The notes beneath the pieces were generated by a model. The model was given only the letters and a program-made list of their open reading frames with translations, had not been told where the DNA came from and made no database searches. The translations under genes were made by a program, and so were the position numbers. DNA of 7,032 bases. Source: JACVRW01 sp035947555. Lineage in GTDB: Bacteria > Actinomycetota > Thermoleophilia > Solirubrobacterales > Thermoleophilaceae. Below, piece after piece: positions 1 through 4,737 of this stretch; within the stretch, counting starts at the first letter, position 1; the number at the start of each line of letters is the position of its first letter. The stretch lies in contig DASZJZ010000047.1 in the NCBI GenBank assembly GCA_035947555.1, forward strand, positions 1 to 7,032. Direction: 5' to 3'.

Positions 1-25
1 CCTTCGTTGGAGCGGTTTCGTGGAG

Positions 26-98
26 AGCCGCCGAGGGGACTCGAACCCCTGACCCCCTCCTTACCATGGAGGTGCTCTACCGGCTGAGCTACAGCGGC
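26..98 (-). tRNA. tRNA-Thr (anticodon GGT)
   Basis: Read on the minus strand this is a complete 73-nt cloverleaf: 7-bp acceptor stem GCCGCTG/CGGCGGC with one T-G pair, D arm GCTC...GAGC, anticodon stem CCTCC/GGAGG around loop ATGGTAA (anticodon GGT, reads ACC), 5-nt variable loop, T arm AGGGG-TTCGAGT-CCCCT and discriminator T. The CCA end is not encoded. It lies 26 nt downstream of tRNA-Tyr on the same strand and is probably processed from the same transcript. Only 25 nt remain to the window edge beyond it and they show nothing recognisable. Confidence 0.97.
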
Positions 99-124
99 GC
101 TGGTGTCAGCCTAACGGGCTGCAG

Positions 125-206
125 TGGGGGGAGCAGGATTCGAACCTGCGTAGGCAGTGCCATGGCGTTTACAGCGCCACTCCTTTGGCCGCTCGGACAT
201 CCCCCC
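125..206 (-). tRNA. tRNA-Tyr (anticodon GTA)
   Basis: A class II cloverleaf of 82 nt on the minus strand: acceptor GGGGGGA/TCCCCCC, anticodon loop CTGTAAA (anticodon GTA) on a GGCG/CGCC stem, a long variable arm as expected for bacterial tRNA-Tyr, T arm GCAGG-TTCGAAT-CCTGC and discriminator A. No encoded CCA. It is upstream of tRNA-Thr in an apparent two-tRNA operon. The tail of the decayed endonuclease reading frame, on the same strand, runs 38 nt into the 5' half of this tRNA, so the tRNA gene, not the reading frame, is the functional element here. Confidence 0.97.
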
Positions 207-530
207 GACGGTCAAGGGGATCGATTGTAGAGGCGCCCTGGTCGGCCGCGGCGCTCGACAATGGTCGGCCTCGCTCGACCTCGTAGTCGGCGTACTTGGG
301 GCCTCCCAAGGTCACCGCGGTGCCTCCTTCGAGGGCGGCGGACGGGATGCACCACCGGCGGCCGTCCGCGGCGACAACCAAGAGGTAGTCGCACCGAGCG
401 GAATCGAATCGCTTGACGATCCCGCTCCACTTTGGTTCCCGCCCCGGGTGCACACGCACACGCTCCAGCGCTGATTCCGGAAGAAGGTGCATGTCTTGAC
501 CTGCACCCGAAGCAGGCGGTTGTGGAGCAT
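169..530 (-). pseudogene. decayed PD-(D/E)XK (group I intron-type) endonuclease-like gene
   Basis: Two reading frames join into one protein. The first (from 530) carries NRLLRVQVKTCTFFRNQRW and then CTRGGNQ; the second, from the codon at 427-429, carries WSGIVKRFDSARCDYLLVV, then DGRRWCIPSAALEGG and LGGPKYADYEVERGRPL. A one-base deletion between 429 and 430 explains the shift: restoring one base gives NQSWSGIVKRF. The strand-helix signature with VQVK fits the catalytic Q/E-x-K of PD-(D/E)XK nucleases, and the C-terminal pattern fits small endonuclease-like proteins I recall from Thermoleophilia. The N-terminal part expected before NRLLRVQVK, including the catalytic Asp, is missing. Recognisable similarity runs from about 521 to 259; the remaining tail down to the stop at 169 overlaps the tRNA promoter and tRNA-Tyr and looks like chance read-through. 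No start codon with a ribosome site is present. Family assignment is from memory of motifs. Confidence 0.6.
224..229 (-). promoter_or_regulatory. -10 box of the tRNA-Tyr/Thr operon
   Basis: TACAAT on the minus strand lies 17 nt upstream of the mature 5' end of tRNA-Tyr, which would place the transcription start about 10 nt before the tRNA. No good -35 is seen at 16-18 nt (the place holds GC-only sequence); TTGTCG occurs at 256-261 but with a 26-nt gap. The box falls in the non-homologous tail of the endonuclease relic. Confidence 0.5.
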
Positions 531-549
531 CGTTCGTGGGTTACGAACG
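531..549. repeat. perfect inverted repeat at the junction of two gene relics
   Basis: CGTTCGT-GGGTT-ACGAACG: 7-bp perfect arms with a 5-nt loop. It sits exactly between the truncated endonuclease (minus, recognisable to about 521) and the truncated GNAT relic (plus, recognisable from 571). It could be a deletion scar, a recombination hot spot, or a leftover operator of the lost divergent promoter region. There is no U-tract on either side, so an ordinary terminator is unlikely. Confidence 0.6.
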
Positions 550-570
550 GCCGCCGTCCAGGACAGCGGC

Positions 571-805
571 CATCCGGAAGAGCCCCACGTCTACCTCTGG
601 TTCCTTGCCGTCGACCCGCGGCGCCAGCGCGCCGGTATCAGACGTGCTTCTCCTCGCGCGCGTAATAGAGGACGCCGAGGCGCCCGTCTATCTCGACACC
701 AGCAACCCGGCTAACGTCCCCTACTACGCCAGCGCCGGCTTCCGGGAGATAGGACGCAAAGCGCTTCCGCGCAACACCCCGATGTGGTTCATGACGCGTC
801 CCTGA
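571..805 (+). pseudogene. C-terminal relic of a GNAT N-acetyltransferase, frameshifted
   Basis: The frame from 571 reads HPEEPHVYLWFLAVDPRRQ followed by RAGI, the usual beta-4 strand and acetyl-CoA pyrophosphate loop (Q-x-x-G-x-G/A) of GNAT enzymes. The frame then breaks and continues one register over as DVLLLARVIEDAEAPVYL, then DTSNPANVPYYASAGF and a short C-terminus to TGA at 803-805. This second part is the typical GNAT end with N-x-x-x-x-x-Y-x-x-x-G-F. Inserting two bases after 639 restores QRAGIGDVLLL, so a 2-bp deletion is the simplest lesion. The N-terminal half (about 80-100 residues in the family) is absent upstream of 571. The last 17 bp overlap the 3' end of the sigma factor gene in convergent orientation. 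Enzymatic activity is very unlikely; substrate unknown. Confidence 0.75.
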
Positions 806-1922
806 GCCTCTGCGCCTCCGGCAGCCCCTCGAGCTTCTTCAGCGTGTTGTTCTCGATCTGGCGGATCCGTTCGCGGGTCACGCCGAACGCGCGGCCCACC
901 TCCTCGAGCGTCCGGGCCTTGTGCCCGCGCAGCCCGTAGCGCATCTCGATCACCTCGCGCTCCCGCGGCGGCAGCGCGTCCAGCGCCCGCCGCACGTTCT
1001 CGCGCCGCAGGTTCTCGGACGCCAGCTCGAACGGCGACTCGGCCGTCTCGTCCTCGACGAAGTCGCCCAGCTCGGAGTCCTCCTCCTCGCCGATCGGCTT
1101 CTCCAGCGACACGGGCAGCTGTGAGATCCGCAGGATGTCCTTCACCTCGCGGGTGGTCCACTGCAGCTCGAAGGCGATCTCCTCGGGAGTCGGTTCACGC
1201 CCGAACTCCTGCACCAGCTGCCGCTCCACGTGCACGACCTTGTTGAGCTTCTCCACCATGTGCACGGGGATGCGGATCGTGCGCGCCTTGTCCGCAATGG
1301 CGCGAGTCACCGCCTGCCGGATCCACCACGTCGCGTAGGTCGAGAACTTGTAGCCGCGCCGGTAGTCGAACTTCTCGACCGCCCGGATCAGCCCCAGCGA
1401 GCCCTCCTGGATCAGGTCGAGGAAGGAGAGCCCCCGTCCCAGGTAGCCCTTGGCAATCGACACCACCAGCCGCAGGTTCGCCTCGATCATCTGCTGCTTG
1501 GCACCCATGTCGCCGCGCTCGATCCGCTTGGCCAGGAACACCTCCTGGTCGGCGGTCAGCAGATCGACCCGCCCGATCGAGCGCAGGTAGAGCCGCAGCG
1601 AGTCCAGGCTCGGCTCGACCGTGAGATCGATCTGGGGTTTCTTCAGCGCCGGCTGCGCACCGTCGCCGGCGATCTCGATCAGGCCGGCGGGCCGCGATTC
1701 GTTGGCGACGATGTCGACGCCGTTCTCCTGCAGATGCGTGTGGAATTCGGCGATCTGCTCCTTGGCGAGCTCAACCTCCTCGAAGGTCGTCGAGATCTCC
1801 TCAAAGGTCAGGTAGCCACGCTCCCTTCCCTCGATGACGAGTGCCCGCACTTCCTCGATGTCGAGGAGCGGAACCTCGCTCGCGTCGGTCAGCAGCGCTA
1901 CACCAGCATGCTTGTCCGTCAA
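789..1922 (-). CDS. rpoD: primary RNA polymerase sigma factor RpoD/SigA
   Basis: 377 residues, a compact sigma-70 of group 1. Region 1.1 lies at about 17-75 (LLDIEEVRALVIEGRERGYL onward), region 1.2 at about 106-137 (DSLRLYLRSIGRVDLLT), region 2 at about 140-222 with DLIQEGSLGLIRAVEKFDY and the -10 recognition helix YATWWIRQAVTRAIADKA; Q and T of QAVTR, which contact the -10 element in E. coli sigma-70, are present. Region 3 spans about 223-290 and region 4 about 297-365, with the helix-turn-helix TLEEVGRAFGVTRERIRQIE that reads TTGACA-type -35 boxes. Presence of region 1.1 favours the housekeeping factor over a stress-type SigB or group 2 paralogue. The start is TTG at 1920-1922, chosen for AAGGAG 7 nt upstream. 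It is divergent from the GTP cyclohydrolase gene and its 3' end overlaps the GNAT relic by 17 bp. Confidence 0.96.
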   Translation of the reverse strand: MTDKHAGVALLTDASEVPLLDIEEVRALVIEGRERGYLTFEEISTTFEEVELAKEQIAEFHTHLQENGVDIVANESRPAGLIEIAGDGAQPALKKPQIDLTVEPSLDSLRLYLRSIGRVDLLTADQEVFLAKRIERGDMGAKQQMIEANLRLVVSIAKGYLGRGLSFLDLIQEGSLGLIRAVEKFDYRRGYKFSTYATWWIRQAVTRAIADKARTIRIPVHMVEKLNKVVHVERQLVQEFGREPTPEEIAFELQWTTREVKDILRISQLPVSLEKPIGEEEDSELGDFVEDETAESPFELASENLRRENVRRALDALPPREREVIEMRYGLRGHKARTLEEVGRAFGVTRERIRQIENNTLKKLEGLPEAQRLRDAS

Positions 1923-1929
1923 CCCCTCG

Positions 1930-1935
1930 CTCCTT
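1930..1935 (-). promoter_or_regulatory. Shine-Dalgarno of rpoD, fixes a TTG start
   Basis: AAGGAG on the minus strand, separated by 7 nt from TTG at 1920-1922. No ATG or GTG in the same frame nearby competes, so this site decides the start. Confidence 0.75.
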
Positions 1936-2039
1936 CAAAAGACGGTCACGACCCCCACCCGGGAGGGGGAGGATCGACTGTCAAGTTGTGAGCCGCGGTG
2001 GCGCCGCGAGGGGCTGAGTCCGGGGGGCCAGGAGGGTGT

Positions 2040-2079
2040 CCGGATCGTGCAGCCGCGGCCAGTGTACACCGGATCGTGC
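2040..2079. repeat. pair of 11-bp direct repeats in the rpoD/cyclohydrolase divergent region
   Basis: CCGGATCGTGC occurs at 2040-2050 and again at 2069-2079, 29 bp apart start to start. One copy falls in the spacer of the candidate rpoD promoter and the other just downstream of its predicted start, a layout that suits a regulator binding site. The 8-bp palindrome GTGTACAC (2062-2069) lies between them. Confidence 0.5.
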
Positions 2080-2091
2080 GTTTTGCCCCAA
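2061..2091 (-). promoter_or_regulatory. candidate rpoD promoter
   Basis: On the minus strand TACACT (2061-2066) is a TAnnnT -10 box and TTGGGG (2086-2091) a weak -35 with a 19-nt spacer. Transcription would begin near 2054, giving an untranslated leader of about 130 nt before the TTG start. The TTGACA further down (1979-1984) has only GC-rich sequence at the -10 place and was not preferred. Confidence 0.3.
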
Positions 2092-2126
2092 GCGGGCAGG
2101 CGGCGGGCTCGCCTATGGGCTCCCGA

Positions 2127-2143
2127 TACAGTGGGGACGTCCC
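2127..2143 (+). promoter_or_regulatory. -10 box and palindrome in front of the GTP cyclohydrolase gene
   Basis: TACAGT (2127-2132) fits TAnnnT and ends 11 nt before the ATG, so the transcript would have a leader of only a few bases. The perfect 10-bp palindrome GGGACGTCCC fills 2134-2143 and ends right at the ATG, covering the predicted start of transcription. It could be an operator. No convincing -35 is seen, and GGGG at 2133-2136 is at best a weak ribosome site. Confidence 0.35.
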
Positions 2144-3148
2144 ATGACCGAGCGGATGGCACTCCTCGGCGGCGACGTCCAGGCACGCCGCCCGTCCACG
2201 CAACTGAGCCTCTCGCGCGTCGGTGTGACCGGCGTGGAGAAGGTGATCAGGATCCGCTCGAACGGCGCCGAGCAGCTCTTCTACGCCGAGCTCGAGTGCT
2301 ACGTGGACCTCGGCCCGCAGCAGAAGGGCGCGCACATGTCGCGCTTCGAGGAGGTCGTGAACGAGGCCATCGACGAGGTGATCCTCAGCGAGGCGTTCAA
2401 GGCCGAGACGCTCGCCTCCCACATCGCCGAGCGCGTGCGCGACCGCCAGGACGGCGCCCGCGCCGAGGTGACCATCGCCGCCCGCTACCCCGAACACAAG
2501 CCGGCCCCCGCCTCGGGCGTGCCCACGCAGGAGATCTACACGCTGTTCGGCTCGGCGGTGGCGTCGGAGCGCGGCACGCGCCGGCTGGTCGGCGTGGAGG
2601 CGCAGGGCATGACCGCCTGCCCGTGCGCGCAGGAGATGGTGATGGAGCGCTCCCAGGAGCGCCTGCGCGACGACGGCTTCACCGACGACGAGATCGCCCG
2701 CGTTTTCGAGGCCGTGCCCGTGGCCACCCACAACCAGCGCGGGATCGGCACGCTGCACGTCGGCTGCCCGGAGGGCTGCACCGAGTCGCTCGAGGCGGCG
2801 ACCCTGCTCGAGATCGTCGAGACCGCCATGAGCTCGGAGATCTACGAGCTGATGAAGCGCTCCGACGAGGTCGAGGTCGTCGAGAAGGCCCACATGCGGC
2901 CGCGCTTCGTGGAGGACTGCGTGCGCGAGATGGTCCGCATGGCGACCGAGCGCTTTGCCCATCTGGGCGACGACGCCTTCGTCTCGGCCCGCCAGGAGAA
3001 CCTCGAGACGATCCACAAGCACAACGTGGTCGCCGAGCGCCACGGGATGATGGGCGAGCTGGTGGCGGAGATCGAGTCCGGCGTGAGCGCCGCGCGCCAT
3101 GTGACCAAGCGCGACTGGCTCGAAGCAGGCCCTCCGCGGGTCCTCTAA
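2144..3148 (+). CDS. GTP cyclohydrolase, FolE2/MptA type (GCYH-IB family)
   Basis: 334 residues. The family opens the GTP ring to start pterin (folate) synthesis: bacterial FolE2 makes 7,8-dihydroneopterin triphosphate, archaeal MptA makes the 2',3'-cyclic phosphate. Visible signatures are the N-terminal DVQARRPSTQLSLSRVGVTG (11-30), KGAHMSRFEE (61-70), SHIAERVRDRQ (92-102), a Cys pair ACPCAQEM (158-165), THNQRGIGTLHVG (195-207), SSEIYELMKRSDE (230-242) and EKAHMRPRFVED (247-258). By analogy with the family, Cys159 or Cys161, His196, a Glu near 232-235 and His250 are the likely metal and catalytic residues; exact assignment is inferred. The ATG at 2144 is preferred because conserved sequence begins within 12 residues; the frame stays open upstream to 2036 but that extension shows no family sequence. 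The length is nearer to MptA than to typical bacterial FolE2, so the product form is uncertain. No other folate gene is adjacent in the window. Confidence 0.92.
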   Translation: MTERMALLGGDVQARRPSTQLSLSRVGVTGVEKVIRIRSNGAEQLFYAELECYVDLGPQQKGAHMSRFEEVVNEAIDEVILSEAFKAETLASHIAERVRDRQDGARAEVTIAARYPEHKPAPASGVPTQEIYTLFGSAVASERGTRRLVGVEAQGMTACPCAQEMVMERSQERLRDDGFTDDEIARVFEAVPVATHNQRGIGTLHVGCPEGCTESLEAATLLEIVETAMSSEIYELMKRSDEVEVVEKAHMRPRFVEDCVREMVRMATERFAHLGDDAFVSARQENLETIHKHNVVAERHGMMGELVAEIESGVSAARHVTKRDWLEAGPPRVL

Positions 3149-3178
3149 GCGATAACGTCTGTAGATCATCCGTCCGGC

Positions 3179-3184
3179 TAGGCT
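3179..3184 (+). promoter_or_regulatory. weak -10 candidate for the Clp-N-like gene
   Basis: TAGGCT fits TAnnnT in the 116-bp gap between the cyclohydrolase stop and the next gene; a start near 3191 would leave a leader of about 70 nt. No -35 is recognised and the next gene may instead be read through from the cyclohydrolase gene. Confidence 0.2.
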
Positions 3185-3253
3185 GCGTTTCACAGCTCAC
3201 CGGCTTGGGGATGCCTGCCGATGAGGAGCCCGCACCCCCCCATCTGCAGGCAC

Positions 3254-3258
3254 GGAGG
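3254..3258 (+). promoter_or_regulatory. Shine-Dalgarno favouring the GTG start at 3265
   Basis: GGAGG lies 6 nt before GTG 3265-3267. The upstream in-frame ATG at 3211 has no comparable site, so this one decides the start. Confidence 0.55.
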
Positions 3259-3264
3259 CAGCTC

Positions 3265-3705
3265 GTGACGCAAAGGCACACCCCTCTCTCGCAGGACGCG
3301 GCCCTCGTAGTGGCCCTCGCGGGCACGGCGATGCCGTTCGCGCACTCGGCCGAGGACGAGGCGGAGCGCTGGCTCCGCGCGCTGCGGCTGCACGGCCAGG
3401 TGGGCGCGGCGTTGCAGGCGCTGGGCGTGGGCGAGGCACCGCTGATGACCGGCTCCGACCCCGAGCAGGACGGCCCGGGCACGCCCCCGATGGGCGCCGA
3501 CGTGCTCGACGAGGTGACCCGCCGCGCCGGCGGCTTCGCGGCGGCGCGCGAGGCCGAGACTGTCGGCACGCCGGACCTGCTGTTCGCCGTATTCGACGTC
3601 TACGGCAAGCTGTTCGACCGCGTCCTGTACCTGCGCGGCACCAGCCGCGAGGAGCTCACCGAGCGGCTCGCCGGCGCGAGCGAGCGGCACCCGACTCAGG
3701 GGTAG
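3265..3705 (+). CDS. small stand-alone Clp-N-like domain protein
   Basis: 146 residues from GTG 3265 (164 if ATG 3211 is used; the extra 18 residues are Pro/Ala/Glu-rich and lack conserved look). No signal peptide or membrane helix, so cytoplasmic. It reads as two helical halves: about 11-60 (AALVVALAGTAMPFAHSAED, then EAERWLRALRLHGQVGAALQ) and about 79-138 (VLDEVTRRAGGF, then VGTPDLLFAVFDVYGKLFDR and VLYLRGTSREELTERL). The second half has the shape of a Clp repeat N domain: small-residue helix, T-P-D-L-L-x-A-x-x helix, then x-V-L-x-x-x-G-x-x-x-x-x-L. Clp-N domains in ClpA/ClpC bind adaptors and substrates; here no AAA+ ATPase follows, so it could act as an adaptor or decoy, which is inference. 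It follows the cyclohydrolase gene on the same strand. Its last 50 bp overlap the end of the DUF3817-like gene, convergently. Confidence 0.75.
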   Translation: MTQRHTPLSQDAALVVALAGTAMPFAHSAEDEAERWLRALRLHGQVGAALQALGVGEAPLMTGSDPEQDGPGTPPMGADVLDEVTRRAGGFAAAREAETVGTPDLLFAVFDVYGKLFDRVLYLRGTSREELTERLAGASERHPTQG

Positions 3706-3985
3706 GCCCTCGAGCCCGTCGTCGACGGGCGAGGAACTCGATCCCGATCGTGCTGCCCACCGGTCCCAGCGGCGACACGGTGGCGGCGAGCAGCGGCCAC
3801 GGGAAGGTGCCGCGCCGGCACCCTTGCGCCACCAGCAGGCAGAGGATGATCCAGCCGATGCCGTGGGTCCAGCCGAGCGCGGCCTCGGCGGTTTCGTTCA
3901 GGTTGCCGATCGCCACCACGAGCAGCGCGGCGAACACGCAGACCTCGGCGATCGAGTAGATCCGGACGGCCTGGAAGTAGGACAC
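3656..3985 (-). CDS. DUF3817-like small integral membrane protein
   Basis: 109 residues from GTG 3983-3985. Three membrane helices are visible at about 8-27 (IYSIAEVCVFAALLVVAIG), 38-56 (around HGIGWIILCLLVAQ) and 62-82 (PWPLLAATVSPLGPVGSTIG). The order helix, G-W-x-HG at 38-42, then P-x-G before the end of the third helix is the pattern of the DUF3817 family, whose function is unknown. The tail (86-109) is Arg-rich and presumably cytoplasmic. It starts 7 nt after the stop of the VTT gene on the same strand, with no clear ribosome site, so translation is probably coupled to that gene. The frame stays open further upstream inside the VTT gene, but that part is a shadow. Its C-terminus overlaps the Clp-N-like gene by 50 bp; the tail sequence is therefore the least certain part. 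Confidence 0.78.
   Translation of the reverse strand: MSYFQAVRIYSIAEVCVFAALLVVAIGNLNETAEAALGWTHGIGWIILCLLVAQGCRRGTFPWPLLAATVSPLGPVGSTIGIEFLARRRRARGPTPESGAARSRRRAAR
3708..3734. terminator. GC-rich hairpin after the Clp-N-like gene
   Basis: Perfect 7-bp stem GCCCGTC/GACGGGC (3714-3720 and 3724-3730) with a GTC loop, extended by CCTC/GAGG beyond a 2-nt bulge, 3 nt past the TAG of the plus-strand gene. There is no T-run. On the minus strand it lies inside the tail of the DUF3817-like reading frame, so it could slow transcription from both sides. Confidence 0.4.
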
Positions 3986-3992
3986 GGGCCGT

Positions 3993-4673
3993 CTAGGTCG
4001 CCCGCCCGAGGGCGATCTGGCGCCTGACGAAGAGGGCGCCGCCGAGGGCGAGTATCGCGAGCAGGGCGACGGCCGTGAGCGCCTCGGGCGAGCCGAGGTT
4101 GCCGAGGCTGCCTCCCAGCGCGGTGTAGGCAAAGACCTTCGGACCTGCTCCGACGCCCGTGCCGACGGCCATGTCCCGGTAGTGGAGGCGGGTGAGACCG
4201 GCGCTGTAGTTGACGAGCCCGTAAGGGAGCAGCGGCACGATGCGCGACTCCATCACCGCCACCGCCCCGTGAGTGGTGAGGAAGTCCTCGATCGCCTTCG
4301 TGCGCTTCGGGAGGAGGTTGCCGTGGTGGCCGGCGGCGAGCTTTCGCGCCACGAACATCTGGGCGAGTGAGGCGGCGGTCACGCCGGCGAGGGCGAGCGG
4401 CGTGCCGGCGGCGGTGCCGAACAGGAGTCCAGCGGCGCCCGCGAGGATCGGCCAGGCGATGAGGAAGTTGACGAGCACGAAGAGCGGGACGAAGGCGACG
4501 TAGGCGAAGTCGCCGAGTCCCTCGCCCCAGTCGCGCGCTTCGTCGGGGGTGGGGAGCGATCCGGTGACCGCGAGGACGCCGAAGGCCACGGCTATGGCGG
4601 CCGCGTAGATCCCCATCCGCACGAAAGCCGTGCGTCTGGGCGCGCCAGGTTGCGGCGTGTGGCGCGAGTCCAT
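3993..4673 (-). CDS. TVP38/TMEM64 (DedA-like, VTT domain) membrane protein
   Basis: 226 residues, mostly membrane. Hydrophobic segments at about 20-38, 55-73, 76-108, 138-160, 170-186 and 199-216. Two family signatures are clear: the re-entrant-type segment AGLLFGTAAGTPLALAGVTA (80-99) with F-G-x-x-x-G, and SRIVPLLPYGLVNYSAGLT (143-161) followed by GAGPKVFAYTALGGSLG (175-191). VTT/DedA proteins act in the cytoplasmic membrane; several are linked to lipid (undecaprenyl phosphate or phospholipid) flipping or proton-dependent transport, which is known for other members and only inferred here. The start ATG 4671-4673 has no proper ribosome site; a TACTCT box ends 7 nt before it, so the mRNA may be leaderless. 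It is the first gene of an operon with the DUF3817-like gene. Confidence 0.92.
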   Translation of the reverse strand: MDSRHTPQPGAPRRTAFVRMGIYAAAIAVAFGVLAVTGSLPTPDEARDWGEGLGDFAYVAFVPLFVLVNFLIAWPILAGAAGLLFGTAAGTPLALAGVTAASLAQMFVARKLAAGHHGNLLPKRTKAIEDFLTTHGAVAVMESRIVPLLPYGLVNYSAGLTRLHYRDMAVGTGVGAGPKVFAYTALGGSLGNLGSPEALTAVALLAILALGGALFVRRQIALGRAT

Positions 4674-4680
4674 GCCTTCG

Positions 4681-4686
4681 AGAGTA
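4681..4686 (-). promoter_or_regulatory. -10 box for the VTT gene, probably leaderless
   Basis: TACTCT on the minus strand, 7 nt before the ATG, which places the predicted transcription start at or next to the start codon. No good -35 at the usual distance. Confidence 0.35.
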
Positions 4687-4714
4687 ATCGGGCGACCTGC
4701 GATCGGCCCGCCTC

Positions 4715-4735
4715 ACAGACCTACAATCAATCTGT
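4715..4735. promoter_or_regulatory. inverted repeat around the -10 box of the UspA-like gene
   Basis: ACAGA (4715-4719) and TCTGT (4731-4735) are perfect inverted arms 11 nt apart. Between them is TACAAT (4722-4727), a strong -10 box ending 10 nt before ATG 4738. The leader would be about 4 nt and there is no ribosome site. The arms make a plausible short operator covering the promoter, but 5-bp arms occur often by chance. Confidence 0.4.
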
Positions 4736-4737
4736 CT

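Noticed and set aside
157..474. Open frame of 105 codons on the plus strand
   Set aside because: It is antisense to tRNA-Tyr and the endonuclease relic, with no ribosome site or recognisable domain.
761..772. GCGC-GGAA-GCGC hairpin just past the rpoD stop on the minus strand
   Set aside because: The stem is only 4 bp with no T-run, too weak to call a terminator.
1951..1971. GC-rich inverted repeat CCCCCACCCGGGAGGGGG in the rpoD leader
   Set aside because: The arms have a central mismatch and no loop room. It might affect the leader but nothing supports a riboswitch or attenuator.
1979..1984. Perfect TTGACA on the minus strand upstream of rpoD
   Set aside because: At 16-18 nt downstream only GC-rich sequence (CGGGTG) is found, so there is no -10 partner; the TACACT site further up is a better, though still weak, candidate.
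1946..3193. 415-codon minus-strand open frame opposite the cyclohydrolase gene
   Set aside because: A typical antisense shadow in GC-rich coding DNA, with His/Leu/Ala-rich composition and no domain.
1834..3264. Long plus-strand open frame running through the cyclohydrolase gene into the Clp-N-like gene
   Set aside because: The part before 3211 is an Arg/Pro/Gly-rich shadow of the cyclohydrolase gene in another frame and antisense to rpoD. No fusion is supported.
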